Below are positions 1-5,931 of a DNA stretch of 7,516 nucleotides, one piece after another. The position numbers were made by a program, and so were the translations under genes. Numbering within the stretch: the stretch's first letter is position 1; each line of letters starts with the position of its first letter. Location: positions 1 to 7,516 of the forward strand of contig JAAZLP010000299.1 of NCBI GenBank assembly GCA_012799265.1, written 5' to 3'. The notes below the pieces were generated by a model, which ran no database searches, was not told the origin of the DNA, and saw only the letters and a program-made list of their open reading frames with translations. The stretch comes from Phyllobacteriaceae bacterium. GTDB lineage: Bacteria; Pseudomonadota; Alphaproteobacteria; Rhizobiales; Devosiaceae.

Positions 1-551
1 GTTGACTGCCCCGAACGCTTGCCCGGATCGGCGCCGGCCACGTTGAAATAGCGCAGGACGCCGAATGTCATCGGATGGGCGGCGGCGACGTCAGCCAGCA
101 TCCATTCGGTCATCAGCTTGGACTTGCCATAGGGCGACATCGGATTGAGCGCGGTCTCTTCCACCACGGGCGCCAGACCCGTCATGCCGTAAACCGCCGC
201 CGTGGAGGAGAAGATGAAGTGCTTCACCCCACCCTTCACCGCTGCCTCGATGAGGTTGCGCGATGTGGAGGTATTGTTGGCGTAGTATTTGAGCGGGTTT
301 GTGACCGATTCCGGCACGACGATGGAGCCGGCAAAGTGCACGATTTCCGTGATTCCGTGCTTTTCGATCAGCTTCACAACCCGATCGATATCGCCCGCAT
401 TGCCAAGTTCGAACTTGGCCCGCCCGTCGATGGCCCAGTCAAAACCGGTGACCAGGTTGTCCAGCACAACCACATCTTCACCATTATCGGCGAGATTGAG
501 CACCATGTGGCTGCCGATATAGCCGGCGCCGCCGGTTACCAAAACGGTCAT
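1..551 (-). CDS. galE: UDP-glucose 4-epimerase, N-terminal 183 codons (3' end outside window)
   Basis: This enzyme interconverts UDP-glucose and UDP-galactose in the cytoplasm, using tightly bound NAD, and feeds exopolysaccharide and LPS synthesis. The visible part is an extended short-chain dehydrogenase/reductase Rossmann domain. It begins MTVLVTGGAGYIGSH, with the NAD-binding GxxGxxG at residues 7-13 and an Asp-Asn pair (D31-N32) at the end of beta-strand 2. The active-site segment SSTAAVYG spans residues 115-122, with T117 at the place of the catalytic Ser/Thr. The catalytic YxxxK is Y141-K145 in SPYGKSK. The RYFNVAGA segment at 167-174 is typical of GalE. Family members are about 325-340 residues long, so a little over half is present. 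The ATG is preceded by GGAG about nine bases upstream and starts right at the Rossmann strand. It diverges from galU. The family call is firm; exact substrate range (UDP-Glc or UDP-GlcNAc) cannot be told from this part. Confidence 0.93.
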   Translation of the reverse strand, partial: MTVLVTGGAGYIGSHMVLNLADNGEDVVVLDNLVTGFDWAIDGRAKFELGNAGDIDRVVKLIEKHGITEIVHFAGSIVVPESVTNPLKYYANNTSTSRNLIEAAVKGGVKHFIFSSTAAVYGMTGLAPVVEETALNPMSPYGKSKLMTEWMLADVAAAHPMTFGVLRYFNVAGADPGKRSGQS

Positions 552-652
552 GCTTTTGACTCCAATCGGAAAATGCTATCTGGGGCGCAACGATATGCGC
601 TTGGGGTAAATTTAGTTTTCCGAGTGTCCGCCGTCCACCAGGGAGAATTTTA
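552..652. promoter_or_regulatory. Divergent galE/galU intergenic region
   Basis: This 101-bp gap must hold the start signals of both divergent genes unless transcription comes from further away. I see the galU ribosome binding site at 641-645 and a GGAG serving galE near 561-564 on the minus strand. A TTGACT at 556-561 resembles a -35 box for galU, but no good -10 lies 16-18 bases further on. A short inverted repeat (GCGCA, 6-nt loop, TGCGC) lies near 585-601. No promoter can be assigned with confidence. Confidence 0.4.
641..645 (+). promoter_or_regulatory. Ribosome binding site deciding the GTG start of galU
   Basis: GGGAG ends seven bases before a GTG at 653. There is no ATG that would keep the conserved N-terminus, and translation from this GTG reaches the nucleotide-binding loop at residue 14, the usual spacing in GalU proteins. 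This supports GTG as the true start. Confidence 0.8.
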
Positions 653-1537
653 GTGTCGCAACGTGTCCGTACTGCCGTTTTTCCGGTCGCCGGCCTTGGA
701 ACCCGCTTTCTTCCTGCCACCAAGGCAATGCCCAAGGAAATGCTGACGGTGGTCGATCGTCCGCTCATCCAATATGCGGTGGACGAGGCACGTGAAGCCG
801 GCATCGAACACTTCGTTTTCGTCACAGGCCGCAACAAAGGTGTCATCGAGGATCATTTCGACCGCCAGTTCGAGCTCGAGGCGACACTCGAATCGCGCAA
901 CAAGACGGAAGCTCTTGAAGAGCTGCGCAAGGACTTGCCGTCCGCTGGCCGGACCAGCTTTACCCGCCAGCAGGAGCCGCTGGGCCTGGGGCACGCCGTC
1001 TGGTGCGCCCGCGATATCGTCGGAAACCAGCCTTTCGCCCTGCTCCTGCCGGATATGATCTTCCGCGCCAAGCCCGGCGTGCTGCGCCAGATGATGGACG
1101 CCTACGAAGAAACCGGCGGCAATGTCATCGGCGTCGAGGAATGCGACTGGAACGACGTGTCCTCCTATGGCGTCGTTGTGCGCGGCGAAGGGGAAGATCG
1201 CAGCTTCCGCATCAATGGCATGGTCGAAAAACCCAAGCGCGACGAAGCGCCGTCCAATCTCTTCATTTCCGGTCGCTATATCCTGCAGCCCGAGATTTTC
1301 TCGCTGCTGGCCGAGCAGACCAAAGGCGCGGGCGGCGAAATTCAGCTTACTGACGCCATGCAAACCCTGATGGGTCAGCAGCGCTTCACCGGCGTCAAAT
1401 ACCAGGGCAAGGTTTTCGACTGCGGCTCAAAGCTGGGCTTTCTGACCGCCAATGTCGTGTTTGCGCTCGACCGCGAAGATATCCGTCAGGGCTTTGTTCA
1501 GGAACTGCGCAAGCTCGATCTCGACGATGCGATCTAG
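653..1537 (+). CDS. galU: UTP-glucose-1-phosphate uridylyltransferase
   Basis: The enzyme condenses UTP and glucose-1-phosphate into UDP-glucose plus pyrophosphate in the cytoplasm, the entry point to glucosyl and (through GalE) galactosyl polymers of the cell surface. The 294-residue length fits the bacterial GalU family (about 290-300). The N-terminal nucleotidyltransferase signature is GLGTRFLPATK at residues 14-24, followed by MPKEML at 26-31. A MVEKPK segment near residue 192 carries the conserved sugar-phosphate-binding Glu-Lys, and GGEIQLTDAM near 222-231 is characteristic of the family. The start is a GTG with a clear ribosome binding site. The gene diverges from galE, whose product uses GalU's product, and converges on the outer-membrane barrel gene. 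Its TAG stop shares the palindrome CTAG with that gene's stop, so the 3' ends overlap by 4 bp. Paralogues named ExoN or UGP in rhizobia are equivalent. Confidence 0.96.
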   Translation: MSQRVRTAVFPVAGLGTRFLPATKAMPKEMLTVVDRPLIQYAVDEAREAGIEHFVFVTGRNKGVIEDHFDRQFELEATLESRNKTEALEELRKDLPSAGRTSFTRQQEPLGLGHAVWCARDIVGNQPFALLLPDMIFRAKPGVLRQMMDAYEETGGNVIGVEECDWNDVSSYGVVVRGEGEDRSFRINGMVEKPKRDEAPSNLFISGRYILQPEIFSLLAEQTKGAGGEIQLTDAMQTLMGQQRFTGVKYQGKVFDCGSKLGFLTANVVFALDREDIRQGFVQELRKLDLDDAI

Positions 1538-2808
1538 CGTCGGAGCGTGACGCCAAGGCTCACGCGATGCGTATCGGTGACGCCGCTATTGCTGTTGTCG
1601 CGATGGTCAAAGGCATAATCTGCCGAAAGCGCGGTATTGGCGTTGAGCACGTAATCGGCGCCCGTGCCAAATCCATTGCGGTACTCGGTTTCGCCCGTGC
1701 CTTCCAACGAGGACTTTGACCAGTCGGCCGAACCGCGCAGGCGCAGCCAGGAATTGACCCTGTAGCCGACGCCGACGCTGGCGGTGTGTTCCACCTTGGC
1801 CGTGCCCGGCGTGTCAGATCCCGTGGGCACGATATTGGTGGCAAGCTTCGCCGTCACGTCGACGGTCTTGTTTGGCCTATAGGTGACGCTGGCGTCATAG
1901 AGCTGGGTCGTGATGTCGGTGAGACCTGCGGCGTCGAAGTCGTGATGCCCAACGCCAATCGACGCCGTCGCCGTAATCCTCTCGTCCCACGTCCCCGTCA
2001 CACCGCCCCGCAGCGTGCGGCCCGTCGCGTCCGTCTTTACCCCTAGGATGGGCGAGGCGACGTCGAATATGTCGCGGCTCATTCCGGCTTCGCCGAATAC
2101 TTCGAAAATGGGCGTTACCTGATAGCCAAGCCGGAGCGTGGCACCCGCCTCCCAGACATTCCGGCTGGTATTGGGTGTGATCCCCGTATCAAGTCGATTG
2201 GTGTCGCCGTAAAGCGTGCGGGCAACATCGCCATCGACGCGCATATTGAACCGACCGAACGACTGCTCAACGCCTATCCCTGCAGAACCGGTGACGCTGA
2301 TTGGTGTCTCGATGATGTTGGGATCAGGGCCCGGCGCGGACAGCAGCTCGCGATTGACCGCAAGGGCGCCCTCGCCGTGGAGCCGCGTATTGGGACCAAG
2401 CAAGGTACTGGTTTCGACTCCCAGGCGGAGCGAGGGGACTTCGATTGGCCCTTCCCCACGCCAGGATTTTGAAATCTCAGCAGCGCCGTTGGCGCTAAAA
2501 TCCGTGCGCACGCCTTCATGGACAGCAGAAAATTGGGGGTTAAGCGTCGTAGCAAAGCTGCCGCCATTGCTTGACGAGCTTGTATAGGTGCCCTTGAGCC
2601 CCAGGGACCAATCGATCCGAAACGGGGGATGATACGGCTCTGTCGGCGCGTAAACGTCCGATCCTGGCGCGGCGGGATAGAGACCCGGCTCCAGCCGCTC
2701 TTCATCCAGCTTGCTGACCTCGGGGCTTAACGGATCGGCCATCGCAATTGCGGCGGGGGCTGCGCTGAAGGTCAGCGCAATCAGCCATTTTTTATATCGC
2801 CGTGCCAC
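1534..2808 (-). CDS. Outer-membrane beta-barrel protein (BBP2-like putative porin)
   Basis: This 424-residue protein begins at a GTG (2806-2808). Residues 1-22 form a typical Sec signal peptide: a basic start (ARRYKK), a hydrophobic core (WLIALTF) and an Ala-rich end, with likely cleavage after AIA (22) or AMA (24). A Pro-rich stretch follows (about residues 40-70, with YPAAPGS and YHPPF). The rest is a chain of alternating polar/hydrophobic strands with Tyr/Trp girdle residues, Gly-rich turns and Asp/Asn loops (for example LRLGYQVTPIFEVFGEAG, VGVGYRVNSWLRLRGSADW), as in transmembrane beta-barrels. It resembles the BBP2 group of putative beta-barrel porins common in Hyphomicrobiales. The last strand ends VSLGVTLRR, without the C-terminal Phe that often marks barrel substrates of BamA. 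Cargo is unknown. It lies 106 bp downstream of nfeD on the same strand. The reading frame stays open another 261 bp upstream into nfeD, but that extension lacks a signal peptide and is rejected. Confidence 0.8.
   Translation of the reverse strand: MARRYKKWLIALTFSAAPAAIAMADPLSPEVSKLDEERLEPGLYPAAPGSDVYAPTEPYHPPFRIDWSLGLKGTYTSSSSNGGSFATTLNPQFSAVHEGVRTDFSANGAAEISKSWRGEGPIEVPSLRLGVETSTLLGPNTRLHGEGALAVNRELLSAPGPDPNIIETPISVTGSAGIGVEQSFGRFNMRVDGDVARTLYGDTNRLDTGITPNTSRNVWEAGATLRLGYQVTPIFEVFGEAGMSRDIFDVASPILGVKTDATGRTLRGGVTGTWDERITATASIGVGHHDFDAAGLTDITTQLYDASVTYRPNKTVDVTAKLATNIVPTGSDTPGTAKVEHTASVGVGYRVNSWLRLRGSADWSKSSLEGTGETEYRNGFGTGADYVLNANTALSADYAFDHRDNSNSGVTDTHRVSLGVTLRR
1545..1565. terminator. Weak hairpin just past the galU stop (doubtful terminator)
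   Basis: A perfect 6-bp inverted repeat (GCGTGA / TCACGC, 9-nt loop) begins 8 bp after the galU stop and lies inside the last codons of the convergent barrel gene. There is no T-run after it, so if it stops or protects galU mRNA it would do so as a simple 3' hairpin. It may equally be chance in GC-rich coding DNA. Confidence 0.2.
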
Positions 2809-2813
2809 GCGCG

Positions 2814-2817
2814 CCTC
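2814..2817 (-). promoter_or_regulatory. Ribosome binding site deciding the GTG start of the barrel gene
   Basis: On the minus strand GAGG lies five bases before the GTG at 2808. The GTG sits immediately before a textbook signal peptide, while the next in-frame Met (residue 23) would delete the signal. Together these fix the start. Confidence 0.7.
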
Positions 2818-2826
2818 ATCACATAG

Positions 2827-2850
2827 CCGGCGAGAATCAGCGCTCGCCGG
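2827..2850 (-). promoter_or_regulatory. GC-rich stem-loop in the leader of the barrel gene
   Basis: A perfect 8-bp inverted repeat (CCGGCGAG / CTCGCCGG, 8-nt loop 2835-2842) lies in the 106-bp gap between nfeD and the barrel gene, ending 9 bases before the latter's GAGG. No T-run follows on the minus strand, so it is not a classical terminator. It could be an attenuating or stabilising leader hairpin, or the 3' end of a processed qmcA-nfeD transcript. The repeat is seen directly; the role is inference. Confidence 0.5.
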
Positions 2851-2914
2851 AACAGCCCTCTGGCTCAGGCGCCGATCCTTCCAGCTTATGGTTAATGAAG
2901 CCTTTCGGGTTGGG

Positions 2915-3364
2915 CTAAACCGCCTCGACCCGCAAGACGGCGCCGTCTGCCCCGACGATTCGGATCCGCTGCCCAATGGGCAGGTCAGGCCCGGTGATGC
3001 GCCAGATCGTGTCACCCAGAGCCAGCCGCCCATAGCCGTCAACGATCGGGCGATCGAGCACGGCCTCATGGCCTATATAGCGATCCGTGCGGCGGTTAAG
3101 CTCCGGCTCCGTGCTGTTGGCCCGGCGTCGGCGCGAAATGCTGGTCCAGACCAGGATGGAGGCCAGCGACAACACCCCGAAGATCAGCCATTGCCATGGC
3201 CAGGGCAGCGGCTGGGCAAGGGTGATAAGCCCGGTCAGCACAGCTGCAATACCCAGCCAGACGAGGAAGAAGCCGGAAACCACAAGCTCCAGCCCGAGTA
3301 TCACCAAGCCGGCGATGATCCAGCTCCACGGCCCGCTGTCGGCAAGGTAATTGATGATGTCCAT
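2915..3364 (-). CDS. NfeD-family membrane protein, short form
   Basis: Short NfeD proteins are membrane partners of SPFH/stomatin-type proteins encoded next to them and carry a soluble OB-fold domain; their exact role in membrane organisation or quality control is unsettled. Here 149 residues show three closely packed hydrophobic segments (about 15-29, 31-50 and 57-75, the last entered through the Trp-rich PWPWQW), a basic cytoplasmic RRRR at 78-81, then a beta-rich OB-fold from about 95 (IGHEAVLDRPIVDGYGRLALGD) to the end (RIRIVGADGAVLRVEAV). No ClpP-like protease domain is present, so this is the short type, like YbbJ of Escherichia coli. The start is 10 bp after the qmcA stop, and its GAGG ribosome binding site overlaps that TGA stop, which points to translational coupling in one operon. 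Confidence 0.88.
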   Translation of the reverse strand: MDIINYLADSGPWSWIIAGLVILGLELVVSGFFLVWLGIAAVLTGLITLAQPLPWPWQWLIFGVLSLASILVWTSISRRRRANSTEPELNRRTDRYIGHEAVLDRPIVDGYGRLALGDTIWRITGPDLPIGQRIRIVGADGAVLRVEAV

Positions 3365-3374
3365 CGCCTAAGCC

Positions 3375-4385
3375 TCAGTTCTGCTCGGTCGGCCCAACAT
3401 TGGGCGGGCGGCTAGCCGGCCGTGCAGATGTCGGCGTTGATGGCGCAGCACCGCCGAATGTTTCGCGGGCAATCTCGGCAATGCCGCCGATGGCGCCGAT
3501 GACGCTCGAAGCCTCCACCGGCAGCATCATCAGCTTCTGGTTGGGCGAGGTCGCGATGCCCTCGAGCGCCTTGATGTAATTATTGGCCACGAAATAGTTG
3601 ATGGCCTGAACGCTGCCGGACGAGATGGCATCCGAAACGAGCTGCGTCGCCTTGGCTTCGGCTTCCGCCGCGCGTTCGCGAGCCTCGGCGTCGCGGAAAG
3701 CGGCTTCCTTGCGGCCCTCGGCCTCCAGAACCTGCGCCTGCTTTTCGCCCTCGGCCTTGAGAATGGCGGCCTGACGACGACCCTCGGCTTCCAGAATGGT
3801 CGCCCGCTTTTCGCGCTCCGCCTTCATCTGCCGGCCCATGGATTCAACCAGGTCCTTGGGCGGATCAATATCCTTGATCTCGATGCGCGTGATCTTGACG
3901 CCCCAGGGCGCCACCGCCGTATCGACAACGCGCAACACGCGGTCATTGATTTCGTCGCGATGGCTCAACAGCTCGTCGAGATCCATCGACCCCATGACCG
4001 AGCGGATATTGGTCATGGTGAGATTGAGGATGGCGTTTTCGAGATTGGCGACTTCATAGGCCGCCGAGGGTGCGTCGAGGATCTGGTAGAAGGTGACACC
4101 ATTGGCGGTCACCGTGGCGTTGTCGCGGGTGATGACCTCCTGGTGCGGAACGTCGAGCACCTGCTCCATGACATTGATGCGCTTGCCGATCACGTCGATG
4201 AAGGGAACGATGAGATTGAGGCCGGGCTTCAGCGTGCGGGTATATTTGCCGAACCGCTCGATGGTGAAATTATAGCCCTGCGGCACAGTCTTGGCGCCGG
4301 CAAACAGCACCAGCACGAACAAGATGCCCAGTGCAATCAGGACGGTGCTCAGCCCGTCCATTCCAAACCCACCAAGAAAATCCAT
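3375..4385 (-). CDS. qmcA: QmcA-like SPFH/band 7 (stomatin family) membrane protein
   Basis: SPFH proteins assemble into large rings or cages in the inner membrane and organise membrane microdomains; QmcA of E. coli is also linked to quality control by membrane proteases. The 336 residues show one N-terminal membrane segment (about 13-31), then the band 7 domain: VPQGYNFTIERFGKY (34-48), LKPGLNLIVPFID (52-64), MEQVLDVPHQEVITRD (73-88), NLTMTNIRSVMGSMDLDELL (121-140) and WGVKITRIEIKDIDPP (161-176). Residues 187-250 are a charged Ala/Glu/Arg coiled coil with 11-residue repeats. The segment YFVANNYIKAL near 264-274 and a PVEASS region follow, then a Pro/Ala/Thr-rich tail. The E. coli protein is about 305 residues; the extra length is the tail. 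The ATG is preceded by AAGGGAG six bases upstream. nfeD follows 10 bp downstream, the usual SPFH-NfeD pairing. Confidence 0.9.
   Translation of the reverse strand: MDFLGGFGMDGLSTVLIALGILFVLVLFAGAKTVPQGYNFTIERFGKYTRTLKPGLNLIVPFIDVIGKRINVMEQVLDVPHQEVITRDNATVTANGVTFYQILDAPSAAYEVANLENAILNLTMTNIRSVMGSMDLDELLSHRDEINDRVLRVVDTAVAPWGVKITRIEIKDIDPPKDLVESMGRQMKAEREKRATILEAEGRRQAAILKAEGEKQAQVLEAEGRKEAAFRDAEARERAAEAEAKATQLVSDAISSGSVQAINYFVANNYIKALEGIATSPNQKLMMLPVEASSVIGAIGGIAEIARETFGGAAPSTPTSARPASRPPNVGPTEQN
3666..3797 (-). repeat. Four 33-bp (11-residue) imperfect repeats in the QmcA coiled coil
   Basis: Residues 197-240 of QmcA read as four consecutive 11-residue units: ILEAEGRRQAA, ILKAEGEKQAQ, VLEAEGRKEAA and FRDAEARERAA. 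The first three share the core xLxAEGxxQ/EA. At DNA level these are diverged 33-bp tandem units. Hendecad (11-residue) periodicity is known for the helical stalk of SPFH proteins and favours a nearly straight coiled coil. The fourth unit is the most diverged and merges into the Ala/Glu-rich remainder of the helix. Confidence 0.75.
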
Positions 4386-4393
4386 TCGCCACT

Positions 4394-4436
4394 CCCTTAC
4401 GCTCAGATCATAGTTTAGCTTCTGTCAGCGTAAGGG
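4394..4436 (-). promoter_or_regulatory. Inverted repeat overlapping the qmcA ribosome binding site
   Basis: CCCTTACGCT at 4394-4403 and AGCGTAAGGG at 4427-4436 are perfect 10-bp inverted repeats separated by 23 bases. In the qmcA transcript the downstream arm reads AGCGTAAGGG and contains most of the Shine-Dalgarno sequence AAGGGAG (minus strand of 4392-4398), so folding would hide it. Inside the loop a further CAGA/TCTG pair can extend the stem past a 2-nt bulge, leaving a 13-nt loop. No T-run follows, so this is not an intrinsic terminator of the muramidase gene. It could act as an RNA switch or thermosensor-like element, or as a DNA operator dyad. The repeat is direct observation; the regulatory role is inference. 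Confidence 0.6.
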
Positions 4437-4470
4437 ATACTCGTATTTCGAGGCGACGAAAACCTTCCGA

Positions 4471-5319
4471 TTACTTTGCCGGCGCACACCGACCCGTGGA
4501 GCGGAGCGCTGCAACGGCGCGGGGATCGCATCCTGTCCAGAGGAACTGCAGCCAGTCTTCCTGATTGCCGTAGAAGACGTTGCGATCAACTTCCCCACGC
4601 ACGCCCGGCACGACGCCGGTCTGGGTATACTGCCAGAAGGTCCAGGGACGATTCTTGTAGCGCTCATGCGGCTCGGCAGCGGTCGAACGCAGCCAGAACG
4701 TATTGGGCAGATAGACATCTTCCAGAATATCGCGGTGGAAGTTCATGTCCGTATAGATGATCGGCAGCTTGCCGGTGTGACGCTCCATGGCGGTCAGCAT
4801 CACATTGATCTTTTCCAGCGCATCGGCCTTGTTCGGCTTCACCTTGCAGCTTGAGTGATTGTTCCATTCGAGATCAAGCACGGGCGGCAGTGCGCTCGGA
4901 TCAGCCGGCACATTACGCACGAACCACGCCGCCTGTTCTGCCGCCGTCGAGCACCATGTCATGAAGTGATAGGCCCCGCGTGGCATGCCGGCATCACGGG
5001 CGCGATCCCAGTTCACCCGGAAATTGGGGTCGAGATAGTCCTTGCCCTCGGTCGCCTTCATGAAGACGAAGTGGATGCCTGCAGCTCGAGCCTTCGGGAA
5101 ATCAACATTTTCCTGGTAGCGCGCCACGTCGATGCCCTGAATGGGCATGCTCCGCGCGCGATCCACCTTCGAATGGGGCCGATTGTCACCGGGTATGGCA
5201 TTGTAGAGACCGCCCACGCTGCCACAGGCCGCAAGGGCAAGGGTCATGAGGCCGACCATCGCGGTTCGGACGAGGCGCTTATAGGGACGAGACGGTGAAA
5301 CGGTCATGAAACCAGACAT
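4471..5319 (-). CDS. GH25 muramidase (lysozyme-like) lipoprotein
   Basis: GH25 enzymes cut the beta-1,4 bond between N-acetylmuramic acid and N-acetylglucosamine in peptidoglycan. This 282-residue protein starts with a basic segment, a hydrophobic core (about 20-31) and the lipobox LAAC, so Cys32 should be lipidated; Gly at the next position, not Asp, favours transfer to the outer membrane. The GH25 barrel runs from about residue 60 to 260: GIDVARYQ (62-69, D64), FVFMKATEG (84-92), GAYHFM (115-120), the catalytic pair in VLDLEWN (D149, E151), PIIYTD (186-191), FWQY (228-231) and EVDRNVF (243-249). Cysteines 123, 158 and 264 could form disulfides in the periplasm. The start is uncertain: neither ATG at 5319 nor ATG at 5307 (Met5) has a clear ribosome binding site. 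It is the first gene of the minus-strand block, 85 bp before qmcA. Self wall remodelling is likelier than attack, but this is inference. Confidence 0.87.
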   Translation of the reverse strand: MSGFMTVSPSRPYKRLVRTAMVGLMTLALAACGSVGGLYNAIPGDNRPHSKVDRARSMPIQGIDVARYQENVDFPKARAAGIHFVFMKATEGKDYLDPNFRVNWDRARDAGMPRGAYHFMTWCSTAAEQAAWFVRNVPADPSALPPVLDLEWNNHSSCKVKPNKADALEKINVMLTAMERHTGKLPIIYTDMNFHRDILEDVYLPNTFWLRSTAAEPHERYKNRPWTFWQYTQTGVVPGVRGEVDRNVFYGNQEDWLQFLWTGCDPRAVAALRSTGRCAPAK

Positions 5320-5489
5320 GGTTACGCAAAACTAATCTGGCCTTTGATTCAACATGCGCAGGTTAATGGAGCTTTAGGGTAACTATTGTGGCACTTCATA
5401 TGGTTAACGCGTCCTGATCTGTTCGCGCTCCGTTCTTATTAAGCCCATCCTCCTCTGGTAACTTCCGTACGGGGATTGAGGGCAGCGCC
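5320..5489. promoter_or_regulatory. Divergent intergenic region between the GH25 gene and comM
   Basis: This 170-bp gap is more AT-rich than its surroundings and separates two divergently transcribed genes, so it should carry promoters for both. It contains TTAA-N7-TTAG (5363-5377), a GTTAAC palindrome (5403-5408) and, before the comM ATG, GAGGG with seven bases of spacing. No -35/-10 pair could be assigned with confidence on either strand. Confidence 0.45.
5363..5377 (+). promoter_or_regulatory. CtrA-like site, TTAA-N7-TTAG
   Basis: The cell-cycle regulator CtrA of alphaproteobacteria binds TTAA-N7-TTAA. Here TTAA (5363-5366) and TTAG (5374-5377) are exactly seven bases apart, one mismatch from consensus. 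The position, 44 bp upstream of the GH25 start, would suit cell-cycle control of a wall hydrolase, but such near-matches arise easily by chance. Confidence 0.25.
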
Positions 5490-5888
5490 ATGGTGGGGCG
5501 GGTTACTACGGTATCGTTCCAGGGTATCGAAGCCGTCCCGGTGGATGTGCAGGCACATATCACACCGGGCTTTCCGACCTTTATTGTGGTCGGCCTGCCC
5601 GACAAGGCGGTGCGGGAAGCCAGCGAACGCGTTCGCGCCGCCTTGAGCGCCTCTGGCCTCGGCCTGCCACCCAAACGCATCATCATCAATCTTGCGCCCG
5701 CAGACCTCCCCAAGGAGGGAAGCCATTGCGACCTGCCGATCGCGCTGGCGCTGATGGCAACGCTTGGCGCCATTCCCAGGGACGCGCTGGATGGCTACAT
5801 TGTTGTCGGGGAACTTGGTCTCGATGGTCGTCTCTCCCATGTCGGTGGCGTCCTCCCGGCGGCCATAGCCGCGCAGAGCCGTGATAAT

Positions 5889-5891
5889 GGG
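5889..5891 (+). other. comM lesion 1: +1 frameshift in a GGG run
   Basis: Frame 5490 reads conserved ComM sequence up to Asp-Asn (5883-5888); one base later, from 5890, the conserved Gly-Ile-Ile-Cys-Pro-Lys continues in the next frame. One G too many in GGG explains this. Without correction translation runs 25 nonsense codons and stops at TAG 5964-5966. Confidence 0.8.
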
Positions 5892-5928
5892 CATCATTTG
5901 CCCCAAGGAATCCGGTGGCGAGGCGGCT

Positions 5929-5931
5929 TGA
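5929..5931 (+). other. comM lesion 2: in-frame TGA at an expected Trp codon
   Basis: In the corrected frame the order is Gly-Glu-Ala-Ala-stop-Ala-Ser-Asp. From memory of ComM proteins, this spot usually carries Trp, so one TGG to TGA change explains it. It is not a homopolymer error, which supports true decay. Confidence 0.7.

Noticed and set aside
75..653. Plus-strand open frame of 192 codons opposite galE
   Set aside because: It is the antisense shadow of galE, has no recognisable domain and no ribosome binding site; the galE motifs on the minus strand are clear.
650..1363. Minus-strand open frame of 237 codons opposite galU
   Set aside because: Shadow of galU in GC-rich DNA; composition is rich in His/Ala/Gly without domain signals.
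2809..3069. Longer start for the outer-membrane barrel gene (511 residues)
   Set aside because: The extension would overlap nfeD in another frame and bury the signal peptide; the GTG at 2808 has a ribosome binding site and begins the signal sequence.
2711..3415. Plus-strand open frame of 234 codons opposite nfeD and its flanks
   Set aside because: It spans nfeD and intergenic DNA in antisense and shows no domain; nfeD has coherent membrane segments and an operon position.
4437..4470. Terminator after the GH25 gene
   Set aside because: Only a 4-bp stem (CTCG/CGAG) is present and no T-run follows on the minus strand.
5420..5460. Minus-strand AGGAGG followed by ATG and a 14-codon frame upstream of the GH25 gene
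   Set aside because: The ribosome binding site abuts the ATG with no spacing, and the tiny frame shows no recognisable leader-peptide pattern.
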